This document shows, piece after piece, positions 24,914 to 32,945 of a stretch of 64,000 bases of DNA (positions are counted from its first letter, which is position 1; each line of letters begins with the position of its first letter). The notes under the pieces were generated by a model that saw nothing but the letters and a program-made list of their open reading frames with translations, was not told the origin of the DNA and searched no databases. The stretch comes from Maricaulis sp039978735. GTDB taxonomy: Bacteria; Pseudomonadota; Alphaproteobacteria; Caulobacterales; Maricaulaceae. The stretch covers positions 27,703-91,702 of the forward strand of contig NZ_JBDWAS010000026.1 of the NCBI RefSeq assembly GCF_039978735.1, in the 5' to 3' direction. The translations under genes and the position numbers were made by a program.

Positions 24914-27777
24914 TTCGCCCGCAATTCCTTGTCGCGTTCCAGCATCGGGGCTAGGTAGCGGCCGGTCCAGCTGGCCTCGACGCTGGCGACGTCTTCCGGC
25001 GTGCCCTGGGCGACAATCTCGCCGCCGCCATCGCCGCCTTCCGGGCCCAGATCGAGCAGCCAGTCGGCGGTCTTGATGACGTCGAGATTATGCTCGATCA
25101 CAACGACGGAATTGCCGGCATCGACGAGCTCGTGCAGCACTTCGAGCAGTTTGCGGACATCCTCGAAATGCAGGCCCGTGGTGGGCTCGTCGAGAATGTA
25201 GAGCGTCTTGCCGGTAGCGCGCTTGGAGAGCTCCTTGGAAAGCTTGACCCGCTGGGCCTCGCCGCCGGAGAGCTGGGTGGCCGGCTGGCCGATCTTCACA
25301 TAGCCCAGGCCGACGCGTTTGAGGGTTTCCATCTTGTCGCGCACGGCCGGCACGGCCTTGAAGAAGTCCGCGCCTTCCTCGACCGTCATGTCCAGCACGT
25401 CGGCGATGGACTTGCCCTTGAACTGCACTTCCAGCGTCTCGCGGTTGAAGCGCTTGCCGTGGCACACATCGCAGGGGACGAAGACGTCGGGCAGGAAGTG
25501 CATCTCGATCTTCACCACGCCATCGCCCTGGCAGGCCTCGCAGCGTCCGCCCTTCACATTGAAGGAGAAACGGCCGGGCTTGTAGCCGCGGGTCTTGGCT
25601 TCGGGCAATTGCGCGAACCATTCGCGGATCGGGGTGAAGGCGCCGGTATAGGTCGCCGGGTTCGAGCGCGGCGTACGGCCGATCGGCGACTGGTCGATAT
25701 CGATCACCTTGTCCAGCCGGTCGAGGCCCTCGACGCGGTCGTGCGGTGCGGGGACCTGCTGGGCCTTCTGCAGCTTGCGGGCCGCCGCCTTGTAGAAGGT
25801 CTCGATGGTCAGGGTGGACTTGCCGCCGCCGGACACGCCGGTGACGCAGGTCATCACGCCGAGCGGGAATTCGGCATCGACGCCCTTGAGGTTATTGCCC
25901 GTGGCGCCGACGACTTTCACCGTGCGCTTCTTGTCCACCTTGCGGCGCTTTTCCGGCACCTCGATGCGGCGCGTGCCGGCAAGATACTGGCCGGTCAGGC
26001 TTTTCGGATTGGCCATCACTTCCTTGGGCGTGCCCTCGGCGACGATCTCGCCGCCATGCACGCCGGCCGCAGGGCCCAGATCGACGACATAGTCGGCCGT
26101 GAGGATGGCTTCCTCGTCATGCTCGACGACGATGACCGTATTGCCCAGATCGCGCAGCCCCTGCAGGCTTTCCAGCAGGCGGGTATTGTCGCGCTGGTGC
26201 AGGCCGATGGACGGCTCGTCGAGCACGTAGAGCACGCCGGTCAGGCCCGAGCCGATCTGGCTGGCCAGGCGGATGCGCTGGCTTTCCCCGCCCGACAGCG
26301 TGCCCGAGGCCCGGTCGAGGGTGAGATAGTCCAGACCCACATCGACCAGGAATTTCAGCCGTTCGCGGATCTCCTTGAGAATGCGCTCGGCGATCTGCTT
26401 GTCCTTGGGCGACAGGGTTTCATAGACGGTGGAGAACCATTCCTCGGCCGTGCGGATCGAGAGCTTCGAGGCGTCGGAAATGTCCTGGCCGTCGATCTTC
26501 ACGCTCAGCGCTTCCGGCTTCAGACGCCGGCCGCCGCAGGTCTCGCAGGGCTGGGAGGACTGGAAACGGGCCAGATCCTCGCGCACCCAGCTCGAGTCGG
26601 TCTCGCGCCAGCGCCGCTGCAGGTTGGGGATCACGCCTTCGAAGGGTTTCTGCGTCTCGAATTTTCTCAGCCCGTCCTCATAGACGAAGGTCACCTTCTC
26701 CTTCGTGCCCCACAGCACGACCTTGCGGAATTCCTCCGGCAGGTCGCGCCAGGGCTGGAACATGTCGCCGCCGAAATGCCCGGCCAGCGCCTGCAGGGTC
26801 TGCTGGTAGAGTTTCGAGGTGGCCCGGCTCCAGGGCGCGATGGCGCCGTCGGAAAGCGGTTTGTCACCGTCGGGCACGACGAGGTTCTCGTCGAATTTCA
26901 GCGACTGGCCGAGACCGTCGCAGCTGGGGCAGGCGCCGACCGGATTGTTGAAGGAGAAGAGGCGCGGCTCGATTTCCTCGATGGTAAAGCCGGAGACCGG
27001 GCAGGCGAACTTCTCCGAGAAGATCATGCGCTCGGCCTTGCCCTTCTCGTCGGTACGGTCGGCCGACTCGGCCACGGCGATACCGTCGGCCAGGCGCAGC
27101 GCGGTTTCCAGACTGTCGGCGAGGCGGCTTTCAAGGCCTTCCTTGATCACCACGCGGTCCACCACGACGTCGATATCGTGCTTGAACTTCTTGTCGAGCG
27201 CGGGGACCTCCTCGAGCGTGTAGAACTCGCCATCCACTTTCACGCGCTGGAAGCCGGCCTTCAGCCATTCGGCGAATTCCTTGCGGTATTCGCCCTTGCG
27301 GCCGCGCACGACGGGCGCCAGCAGGTAGAGGCGGCTGCCATCGTCCAGCGCCATCAGCCGGTCGACCATCTGGCTCACCGTCTGGCTCTCGATGGGCAGG
27401 CCGGTGGCGGGCGAATAGGGCACGCCCACGCGCGCCCACAACAGGCGCATATAGTCGTAAATCTCGGTGACCGTGCCGACGGTGGAGCGCGGGTTCTTCG
27501 AGGTTGTCTTCTGCTCGATGGAGATCGCCGGGGAGAGACCCTCGATCGAGTCCATGTCCGGCTTGGCCATCAGCTCCAGGAATTGGCGCGCATAGGCCGA
27601 CAGGCTTTCCACATAGCGCCGCTGGCCCTCGGCATAGATCGTGTCGAAGGCGAGTGAGGATTTGCCCGAGCCCGACAGGCCCGTGAACACGATCAGGCTG
27701 TCACGCGGCAGCTCGACGGAAACATTCTTCAGATTGTGCTCGCGTGCGCCCTGCACGCGGATTTTGTCGAGCGCCAT
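24904..27777 (-). CDS. uvrA: Excinuclease ABC subunit A
   Basis: Damage-recognition ATPase of nucleotide excision repair. The 957-residue protein has two ABC modules with Walker A GLSGSGKSS (about 33-41) and GVSGGGKST (about 650), two LSGGE signatures, and the C-terminal zinc module CEACQGDG...CDVCHGKRFN. In the first zinc module the second Cys is Ser (CPVSGFT instead of CPxCG), which I recall as common in alphaproteobacteria. A perfect LexA box lies 33-47 bases upstream, so SOS induction is expected. Confidence 0.98.
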   Translation of the reverse strand: MALDKIRVQGAREHNLKNVSVELPRDSLIVFTGLSGSGKSSLAFDTIYAEGQRRYVESLSAYARQFLELMAKPDMDSIEGLSPAISIEQKTTSKNPRSTVGTVTEIYDYMRLLWARVGVPYSPATGLPIESQTVSQMVDRLMALDDGSRLYLLAPVVRGRKGEYRKEFAEWLKAGFQRVKVDGEFYTLEEVPALDKKFKHDIDVVVDRVVIKEGLESRLADSLETALRLADGIAVAESADRTDEKGKAERMIFSEKFACPVSGFTIEEIEPRLFSFNNPVGACPSCDGLGQSLKFDENLVVPDGDKPLSDGAIAPWSRATSKLYQQTLQALAGHFGGDMFQPWRDLPEEFRKVVLWGTKEKVTFVYEDGLRKFETQKPFEGVIPNLQRRWRETDSSWVREDLARFQSSQPCETCGGRRLKPEALSVKIDGQDISDASKLSIRTAEEWFSTVYETLSPKDKQIAERILKEIRERLKFLVDVGLDYLTLDRASGTLSGGESQRIRLASQIGSGLTGVLYVLDEPSIGLHQRDNTRLLESLQGLRDLGNTVIVVEHDEEAILTADYVVDLGPAAGVHGGEIVAEGTPKEVMANPKSLTGQYLAGTRRIEVPEKRRKVDKKRTVKVVGATGNNLKGVDAEFPLGVMTCVTGVSGGGKSTLTIETFYKAAARKLQKAQQVPAPHDRVEGLDRLDKVIDIDQSPIGRTPRSNPATYTGAFTPIREWFAQLPEAKTRGYKPGRFSFNVKGGRCEACQGDGVVKIEMHFLPDVFVPCDVCHGKRFNRETLEVQFKGKSIADVLDMTVEEGADFFKAVPAVRDKMETLKRVGLGYVKIGQPATQLSGGEAQRVKLSKELSKRATGKTLYILDEPTTGLHFEDVRKLLEVLHELVDAGNSVVVIEHNLDVIKTADWLLDLGPEGGDGGGEIVAQGTPEDVASVEASWTGRYLAPMLERDKELRAKAG

Positions 27778-27809
27778 TCAGCGAAGTCCCCGGAGAAGTC
27801 AGAAGCGTT

Positions 27810-27824
27810 GAACAATTAGAGAAC
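27810..27824. promoter_or_regulatory. LexA (SOS) box of uvrA
   Basis: GAACAATTAGAGAAC is an exact GAAC-N7-GAAC match. It lies 33 bases upstream of the uvrA start on the minus strand, where a LexA repressor would block the promoter. Confidence 0.8.
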
Positions 27825-27934
27825 GCGCGAGGCGGCGTCCAGTTCGGCGCGGCAGCCTCCTGACAGTACGTAGGCAGGAGGGGCGGTCTGGCAAGGGGTG
27901 GATGCTTGCCTTCGGGTTCGGTCTCGTAGCCTCG

Positions 27935-27962
27935 TTGCGATCCACCGAAAGCGTGTTATATT
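27935..27962 (+). promoter_or_regulatory. Sigma-70-type promoter in the uvrA-ssb gap
   Basis: TTGCGA (27935-27940) and TATATT (27957-27962) are separated by 16 bases. This is close to consensus for a GC-rich genome. It would start transcription near 27969 towards ssb, with a T-tract terminator about 85 bases further on. Confidence 0.5.
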
Positions 27963-27968
27963 TCTGGA

Positions 27969-28055
27969 GCGGGGATGAGCCTCTCGGCCCACCCCCTGTC
28001 CTTAGACTATGAACAGGACCCGGATCCGCAATTGCCAGGTGGTCCGGGTCTTTTT
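27969..28055 (+). ncRNA. Candidate small RNA ending in an intrinsic terminator
   Basis: A promoter-like pair lies just upstream, and the predicted transcript of about 87 bases ends in a perfect 8-base stem (GACCCGGA at 28017-28024, TCCGGGTC at 28043-28050) followed by TTTTT. The rest of the gap to ssb has no convincing coding sequence. A leader that attenuates ssb is the alternative. I recognise no known RNA family. Confidence 0.45.
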
Positions 28056-28318
28056 CATGTCCAGGGCGATGATAAGCGGAAAAAATCCCATACCATCGTC
28101 TCCAGTTTGAAAGCGAGGCCGTCGCCTCGGCCGGGGTGGCCAATCCTCCCCGGGTGCGCCGCTGGCCCGGCACTGCTGCTTTCGCCTTCAAAACCTTTTT
28201 TTCGGTCATTCGTGGTGGCCGGCTTCACGATCGGCTGCGTCTTTGCTTCCGACCTCTCTGGACTCTCGCCAGCCCCTCCTTTCAAATCGGCGCGACTCGT
28301 GGGTGGCGTTGACCCGCG

Positions 28319-28333
28319 GAACATAATGTGAAC
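28319..28333. promoter_or_regulatory. LexA (SOS) box of ssb
   Basis: GAACATAATGTGAAC is an exact GAAC-N7-GAAC match ending 48 bases before the ssb start codon. Together with the box at 27810 it makes the divergent uvrA-ssb pair independently LexA-controlled. From 27825 to 28318 I see only the candidate RNA and short hairpins. Confidence 0.8.
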
Positions 28334-28381
28334 AAATGGGCTGTCCGTAAAGGGCGGCCGCGACAAGACGGAGCAAGGGCG

Positions 28382-28885
28382 ATGGCGGGAAGCGTCAACA
28401 AGGTAATCCTGGTGGGCAATCTGGGCCGGGACCCGGAAATCCGACGCATGAATAATGGCGATCCGGTGGTGAACCTGTCGGTCGCGACGTCCGAACAGTG
28501 GCGTGACAAGAATTCCGGCGAACGCCGCGAGAAGACCGAATGGCACCGTGTCGTGATCTTCAACGACCAGCTGGCCAAGGTCGCCGAGAACTACCTGAAA
28601 AAGGGTATGAAGGTTTACGTCGAGGGCCAGCTGCAGACCCGCAAGTGGACCGACCAGAACGGCCAGGAGAAATACTCCACCGAAGTCGTGCTGCAGCGTT
28701 TCCGCGGCGAGCTGCAGATGCTCGACGGCAAGGGCGAGGGCGGTGGCTCCTTCCAGGGCTCGTCCAGCGGCGGCTATGACAACAGCTTCGGCAGCCAGGG
28801 TGGCCAGGGCGGCGGTTCGCGCCCGATGGAAGGCCCCAAGGAAGACTTCTCCAACGCCGACCTGGACGACGAGATCCCGTTCTAG
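28382..28885 (+). CDS. ssb: Single-stranded DNA-binding protein
   Basis: Coats single-stranded DNA in replication and repair. The 167-residue protein starts MAGSVNKVILVGNLGRDPE, has an OB-fold to about residue 115, a Gly/Ser-rich linker and the canonical acidic tip DDEIPF that recruits partner proteins. The ATG at 28382 is chosen by homology; 18 extra in-frame codons upstream are unrelated to SSB. It is divergent from uvrA with a LexA box upstream. Confidence 0.97.
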   Translation: MAGSVNKVILVGNLGRDPEIRRMNNGDPVVNLSVATSEQWRDKNSGERREKTEWHRVVIFNDQLAKVAENYLKKGMKVYVEGQLQTRKWTDQNGQEKYSTEVVLQRFRGELQMLDGKGEGGGSFQGSSSGGYDNSFGSQGGQGGGSRPMEGPKEDFSNADLDDEIPF

Positions 28886-28935
28886 TCGGGAATGCTCCGG
28901 CTGGTCGGGATGTAATCTGGCGCCACAACACCGGC

Positions 28936-29045
28936 CGTCATCCCCCGGCTTGTCCGGGGGATCCAGGCTGTCCCGTCTGAGGGGGCCTGTTCTTTCGCAA
29001 TATTGCAACCCGATGGACGAGGTCCCCCGGACAAGCCGGGGGGAA
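28936..29045. repeat. Pair of inverted REP-like palindromes
   Basis: Two palindromes with 7-base stems, CCCCCGG-CTTGT-CCGGGGG (28942-28960) and its reverse complement (29024-29042), face each other about 60 bases apart. This is the arrangement of REP/BIME-type intergenic repeats. The same core occurs in the terminator at 63350. Apart from this repeat and the operator-like site below, I see nothing in 28886-29214. Confidence 0.65.
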
Positions 29046-29146
29046 GGGCGTTCGTCCCGGTGGGCGGTTCGCCCGGGCCTGTCGAGCCATCCCGATAGCT
29101 CCGCGGGACGCGCCCACCGCCAATCCCGCTTCCGTTTTCAGTCCAT

Positions 29147-29203
29147 AACTAATTTTTTAGTTGAACGCGTCGCCGGCCGGGATAGGTTGGCTCTATCAAC
29201 TAA
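29147..29203. promoter_or_regulatory. Probable BlaI-family operator sites
   Basis: AACTAATTTTTTAGTT (29147-29162) is a palindrome with 6-base arms. CAACTAA recurs at 29197-29203, 12 bases before the repressor start. BlaI/MecI repressors bind AT-rich dyads next to their own promoters, so this is probably the operon's operator. Confidence 0.55.
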
Positions 29204-29214
29204 GGAATTCGTAG

Positions 29215-29610
29215 ATGGCCCGTCCTGCCTCTCCCCAGCTTACCGATGCCGAGCAGCGCATCATGGCGGTCCTGTGGGATCGCGATGAAGCGAGCGTGCG
29301 CGAGATCACCGATGTGCTCGCACCGGATCACGGCCTGGCCTACACCACGGTCCTGACGACGGTGCGCATCATGGCCGACAAGGGCTATGTCGGTTTCCGC
29401 AAGGACGGACGTGCCCACATCTATCATGCGCTCCTGTCGCGCGAGGGCGCCCAGGCCTCGGCACTGGGATCGCTGGTGAAATCCCTGTTCGGCGGATCGG
29501 CACAGAGCCTGGCCCAGCACCTGGTGAAGGACGACCAGCTGACGCTGGAAGACATCGAGGCGCTGCGTGCCGAAGTGTTGCGCAAGAGCGGCGGGGAGGG
29601 CGAGCCATGA
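29215..29610 (+). CDS. BlaI/MecI family transcriptional repressor
   Basis: A 131-residue winged-helix repressor (PASPQLTDAEQRIMAVLWDR, then YTTVLTTVRIMADKGYV), with a C-terminal dimerisation helix region. In the known family the repressor is cleaved by an M56 protease when a cell-wall signal is sensed. The next gene encodes such a protease and overlaps the stop codon by 4 bases (ATGA), so the pair is coupled. AT-rich dyads lie just upstream. Target genes beyond the operon are unknown. Confidence 0.92.
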   Translation: MARPASPQLTDAEQRIMAVLWDRDEASVREITDVLAPDHGLAYTTVLTTVRIMADKGYVGFRKDGRAHIYHALLSREGAQASALGSLVKSLFGGSAQSLAQHLVKDDQLTLEDIEALRAEVLRKSGGEGEP

Positions 29611-31262
29611 TCGCGGCCCTGATCCAGTCCGCCGGTTTCGCGCTGACCGCGGCGGCGGTGCTGGCGGCCGGTATTGCCGTCTTCGACCGGTTCGCGCCGC
29701 AGGCCTGGCTGCGCGAGCGCCACGATCTGGCGCTGGCGGCCATCCTGATCGTCCCCCTGGTCTTCATCATCGCCATCCTGCCGCGGCCGGCGCCGCCGCA
29801 GGAGGCCCTGCCGGTCTATATCGAAACGCCGGCCGTGACGGATATCGCGGAAACGCCCGCCAAGGCGCATGAGCGCCTGCCCGAACTGCCGGACATCGAG
29901 ACGGCCGGCCTGTTCGAGCGCCTGCCGGTTTCGGCGGACCTGCTTGCCGGGGCCGGGCTGGCGATCTGGGCCTTTGTCACCCTGGTGATGCTGTTGCGCC
30001 TGGCCGCCGATCTGGTTGCGCTGCAGCGTCTGAAAGCGCGGGCGCGCCGCACCGTGCCGCCGGCTGAACTGGCGATGTCGTTCGCCCTGCCGGTGGCCGA
30101 AAGTGACGCGGTGAGCTGCCCCATGGTGGCCGGCTTCACCGCCCCGCTGATCCTGGTGCCGCGCGGCTTTGTGCTGGATGCTTCGGCCCGGCCGGTGATC
30201 GAGCACGAGATTGCCCATGTGCGCCGCGGCGACACCTGGGCTGCGCTGGGCGTGCGGGCCGTGATGGCGGTGTTCTGGTGGGCGCTGCCGTTGCGCTGGG
30301 TCCTGCCAGTACTCGACCGCTCCCGCGAAGCCCTGTGCGACCGACAGGCGGCCCGGATCACCGGTCAGCCCCGCGCCCTGGCGATTGCCCTGCTCGATAG
30401 TGCGGCAGCGGCCGTGAAAACGCCCTCCCTGGCCCTGGCGGCCGCGCCGACCCGCAGCGGTCTGGCCCGCCGTATCGGCCATCTCACAGCGCCCGGTGCG
30501 CTCCATCGAAAGGACAGTGTCATGCGTTTTGCCCTCATCCTCCCCGTGCTGGCTGCCGGAAGCCTCATCCTGACGCCCGGCGTTGGCGCCACCCTGGACG
30601 CGCCGGCCGCCGCGCCGCGCTCGCTGGATGAATCCCTCGATCGCGATGCGCGCCTCTTCCACGCCGCGCGCCGCGGCCGCACCGGCGAGGTCTCGGCCCT
30701 GCTGGCTGATGGCGCCAATCCCGATGTGCGCTTTTCCGGCGACGGCACGGCGTTGACGGCGGCCGCCCGCAATGGCGAGCAAGAGGCCGCGCGCATTCTG
30801 CTGGCGGCCGGCGCCGATCCCGATCTGGGCGTGCGCGGGGACGGCAATCCGCTGATCGCGGCGGCCGCACGCGGCGATCGTGAGATGGTGGAAATGCTGC
30901 TGTCCTATGGCGCCGATGTGAACGAGGCCTATTCCGGCGATGGCAATGCCCTGATCGCCGCAGCACTGCGCGGCCGTGTCGATGTCGTCGATCTGCTGCT
31001 GGAAGCCGGCGCCGATCCCGACGCCTATGTCCGCGGCGACGAGACACCGCTGATCAATGCCGCCCAGGGCGGTCATGTCGATGTCGCCGAACGCCTGGCC
31101 GAGGCCGGCGCCGACCTGTCGCTGACCGTGCTCGCCAATATCCGCGATGGCCGCGAGGAATACCGCTCGCCACTGAGCGAAGCGCGTCGCAACGGCCATC
31201 GCGACATGGTGCGCTGGCTTGAAGCGAATGGCGCCACGCATCAGGCCCCGACGGGCCGCTAG
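29607..31262 (+). CDS. M56 (BlaR1-like) membrane protease fused to ankyrin repeats
   Basis: A 551-residue fusion. The N-terminal 300 residues form a BlaR1/MecR1-type membrane metalloprotease: helices at about 4-24, 41-58 and 112-135, the zinc site HEIAH (200-204) and a following REALCD (240-245). A fourth hydrophobic segment is at 306-327. The C-terminus (about 347-545) is five or six ankyrin repeats where BlaR1 has its penicillin-binding domain, so the sensor part is different. Codon 306 is an ATG with AAAGGA 7 bases upstream and a signal-peptide-like continuation; see the separate entry. Partners are the BlaI-type repressor upstream and a serine hydrolase downstream. Confidence 0.88.
   Translation: MIAALIQSAGFALTAAAVLAAGIAVFDRFAPQAWLRERHDLALAAILIVPLVFIIAILPRPAPPQEALPVYIETPAVTDIAETPAKAHERLPELPDIETAGLFERLPVSADLLAGAGLAIWAFVTLVMLLRLAADLVALQRLKARARRTVPPAELAMSFALPVAESDAVSCPMVAGFTAPLILVPRGFVLDASARPVIEHEIAHVRRGDTWAALGVRAVMAVFWWALPLRWVLPVLDRSREALCDRQAARITGQPRALAIALLDSAAAAVKTPSLALAAAPTRSGLARRIGHLTAPGALHRKDSVMRFALILPVLAAGSLILTPGVGATLDAPAAAPRSLDESLDRDARLFHAARRGRTGEVSALLADGANPDVRFSGDGTALTAAARNGEQEAARILLAAGADPDLGVRGDGNPLIAAAARGDREMVEMLLSYGADVNEAYSGDGNALIAAALRGRVDVVDLLLEAGADPDAYVRGDETPLINAAQGGHVDVAERLAEAGADLSLTVLANIRDGREEYRSPLSEARRNGHRDMVRWLEANGATHQAPTGR
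30522..31262 (+). CDS. Possible internal start: free secreted ankyrin-repeat protein
   Basis: Within the M56-ankyrin gene the ATG at 30522 has a good ribosome site (AAAGGA, 30509-30514). The 246-residue product would begin MRFALILPVLAAGSLILTPG with a plausible cleavage after GVGA, followed by the ankyrin repeats. It could be a true second product, or the trace of a fusion between two formerly separate genes. Inference from sequence only. Confidence 0.35.
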   Translation: MRFALILPVLAAGSLILTPGVGATLDAPAAAPRSLDESLDRDARLFHAARRGRTGEVSALLADGANPDVRFSGDGTALTAAARNGEQEAARILLAAGADPDLGVRGDGNPLIAAAARGDREMVEMLLSYGADVNEAYSGDGNALIAAALRGRVDVVDLLLEAGADPDAYVRGDETPLINAAQGGHVDVAERLAEAGADLSLTVLANIRDGREEYRSPLSEARRNGHRDMVRWLEANGATHQAPTGR

Positions 31263-31331
31263 CCTCAGCTGCCATACCCGCCGCCAGCCATTCAAGGCGC
31301 GGCGGCGGGGTCACACTTTCCGGAGACACCG

Positions 31332-32885
31332 ATGACAAAATCCTCTTTCGCCAGCCTGGCGAAACCCTTTGTGCTGGGCGCCTGTCTGGCCGTTGCAGCC
31401 ACCACCACAATCGTCCTGGCAGCCCAGGCCCGGAGCCCCGATCAGCGCGCCGCCGGCTTTGCCGATCATCTGCGGCCGCGCATCCAGCGGGCCGGCGCGC
31501 CGCAAAGCTGGACGCTCGAAGAGCGCATGGCGCACTACGCCGTGCCAGGCGTCGCCGTTGCGGTGATCGATGATGGCGCGGTGGTCTACGAGGCCGGTTT
31601 CGGCGTGTTGCAGGCCGGCGGTGACACGCCGGTCGATGCGCACACCGTGTTCTCCGCCGGCTCGGTCAGCAAGGTCGTCACGGCGACGCTGATCCTGCGC
31701 CTGGCCGACGCCGGCTATCTCGATCTGGATGCCGACGTGCTGGACACGGTCTCGTCCTGGCAGCTGCCGGCCGAACGCGATGCGTTTGCCGGAGAGCCGG
31801 TCAGTCTGCGGGCCATTCTCTCGCACACCTCCGGCTTCAACATTCACGGTTTTGCCGACTTCCAGCCGGGCGAGGCCCTGCCGGATGTGATCGCGACGCT
31901 GAACGGTGCGGCCCCGGCCAGCGGCGAGCCGCTGGCGCGCGAGTTCCGCACGGGGACCGGCTACCGGTATTCCGGCGGCGGCTACACGCTGGCGCAATTG
32001 CTGGTCAGCGATGTGATGGGCGCGCCCTTCGAGGCGGTTGCGCGCGACCAGTTGTTCGCGCCGCTGGGGCTGTCGCGCAGCACCTACACCAATCCGCTGC
32101 CGCCGGAGCATGGCAATATCGCGCGCGCTCACAATGGCGACGGCGAACCGGTCGCCCTGCCGCGCGGCTATGAGGCCATGCCGGAAATGGCGGCGTCGGG
32201 TCTGTGGACCAGCGCCCATGATCTCGGTGCGCTGGTGGCCGGGCTGATCGACAGCTATCGCGGCGAGGCGGGACCGCTGTCGCAATCCGGGGCCATTGCC
32301 ATGATGACCCGTATCGCACCCGGCGAGCACGGGCTGGGACCGCGCGTGACCGGCAGTGGCGAGAGCTTTGTCTTCCACCATGGCGGCACGAACAATTCCT
32401 ATCGGGCCTGGATCGAGGGCCATCCGGCCACGGGCGACGGCCTGGTCATTCTGACCAATGGCGCCCGGGGCCGGTCCCTGATCGACGAGATCCGCAATGC
32501 GGTTGCCGACACGATGGACTGGCCGGTCAATGCGCCGGTTATCGCACCGGAGCTGAGGCTCGATCCGGCCGTACTGGCGGATTTTTCTGGCACCTATGCC
32601 GTCGATGCCGGCTTCCCGGTCGATCTGCGTGAGCAGATGAGCGGCGGGTTTTTCGAACTGCCTCTGGCAGTGCGCGTCCAGGACGGCCAGCTGGAAATCG
32701 GCCGGGCCGGCGGCGATCGCTACAGCCCGCTCACCCCGCTCTCGCCAACGCGTTTCGTGCTGGCCGACATGGCCGACACGATGGGCATCTGGGAGATCGA
32801 ATTCCATCGCAATGCCCTGGGTGAGGCGACCGGGCTGACCCTGCGGCTGGAAAACGCCCTGTCGCACTACCGGCGCCAGGACTGA
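31332..32885 (+). CDS. Secreted serine hydrolase of the beta-lactamase (class C) family
   Basis: Third gene of the BlaI-M56 operon, 69 bases after the protease. The 517-residue protein has an N-terminal signal or anchor (about 12-32), the catalytic SVSK (111-114), the Tyr motif YRYSGGGYTL and the third motif HHGG (FVFHHGGTNNSYRAW). An extra C-terminal domain of about 130 residues follows. Co-location with a beta-lactam-type regulator suggests cell-wall or beta-lactam-related work, but esterase or D-peptidase activity is equally possible. Confidence 0.87.
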   Translation: MTKSSFASLAKPFVLGACLAVAATTTIVLAAQARSPDQRAAGFADHLRPRIQRAGAPQSWTLEERMAHYAVPGVAVAVIDDGAVVYEAGFGVLQAGGDTPVDAHTVFSAGSVSKVVTATLILRLADAGYLDLDADVLDTVSSWQLPAERDAFAGEPVSLRAILSHTSGFNIHGFADFQPGEALPDVIATLNGAAPASGEPLAREFRTGTGYRYSGGGYTLAQLLVSDVMGAPFEAVARDQLFAPLGLSRSTYTNPLPPEHGNIARAHNGDGEPVALPRGYEAMPEMAASGLWTSAHDLGALVAGLIDSYRGEAGPLSQSGAIAMMTRIAPGEHGLGPRVTGSGESFVFHHGGTNNSYRAWIEGHPATGDGLVILTNGARGRSLIDEIRNAVADTMDWPVNAPVIAPELRLDPAVLADFSGTYAVDAGFPVDLREQMSGGFFELPLAVRVQDGQLEIGRAGGDRYSPLTPLSPTRFVLADMADTMGIWEIEFHRNALGEATGLTLRLENALSHYRRQD

Positions 32886-32945
32886 TCTTCCGGCGGCGTC
32901 CCTGCGCTGTAGACTGGCTGCAGATTCGGCCGGAGGGGCGCTGCC

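Noticed and set aside
25090..27657. A very long open frame (about 855 codons) on the plus strand opposite uvrA
   Set aside because: It has no recognisable family and is a by-product of high GC third positions in uvrA. The same holds for long antisense frames opposite secD (3200-5155), gyrA (38312-40705) and the ast genes (58592-60805).
27799..28209. A 136-codon minus-strand frame upstream of uvrA
   Set aside because: It covers the uvrA LexA box and shows no family pattern; the composition looks non-coding.
27975..28331. A 118-codon plus-strand frame in the uvrA-ssb gap
   Set aside because: It runs through the strong terminator hairpin and the ssb LexA box, and has no similarity or ribosome site. 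A noncoding transcript fits better.
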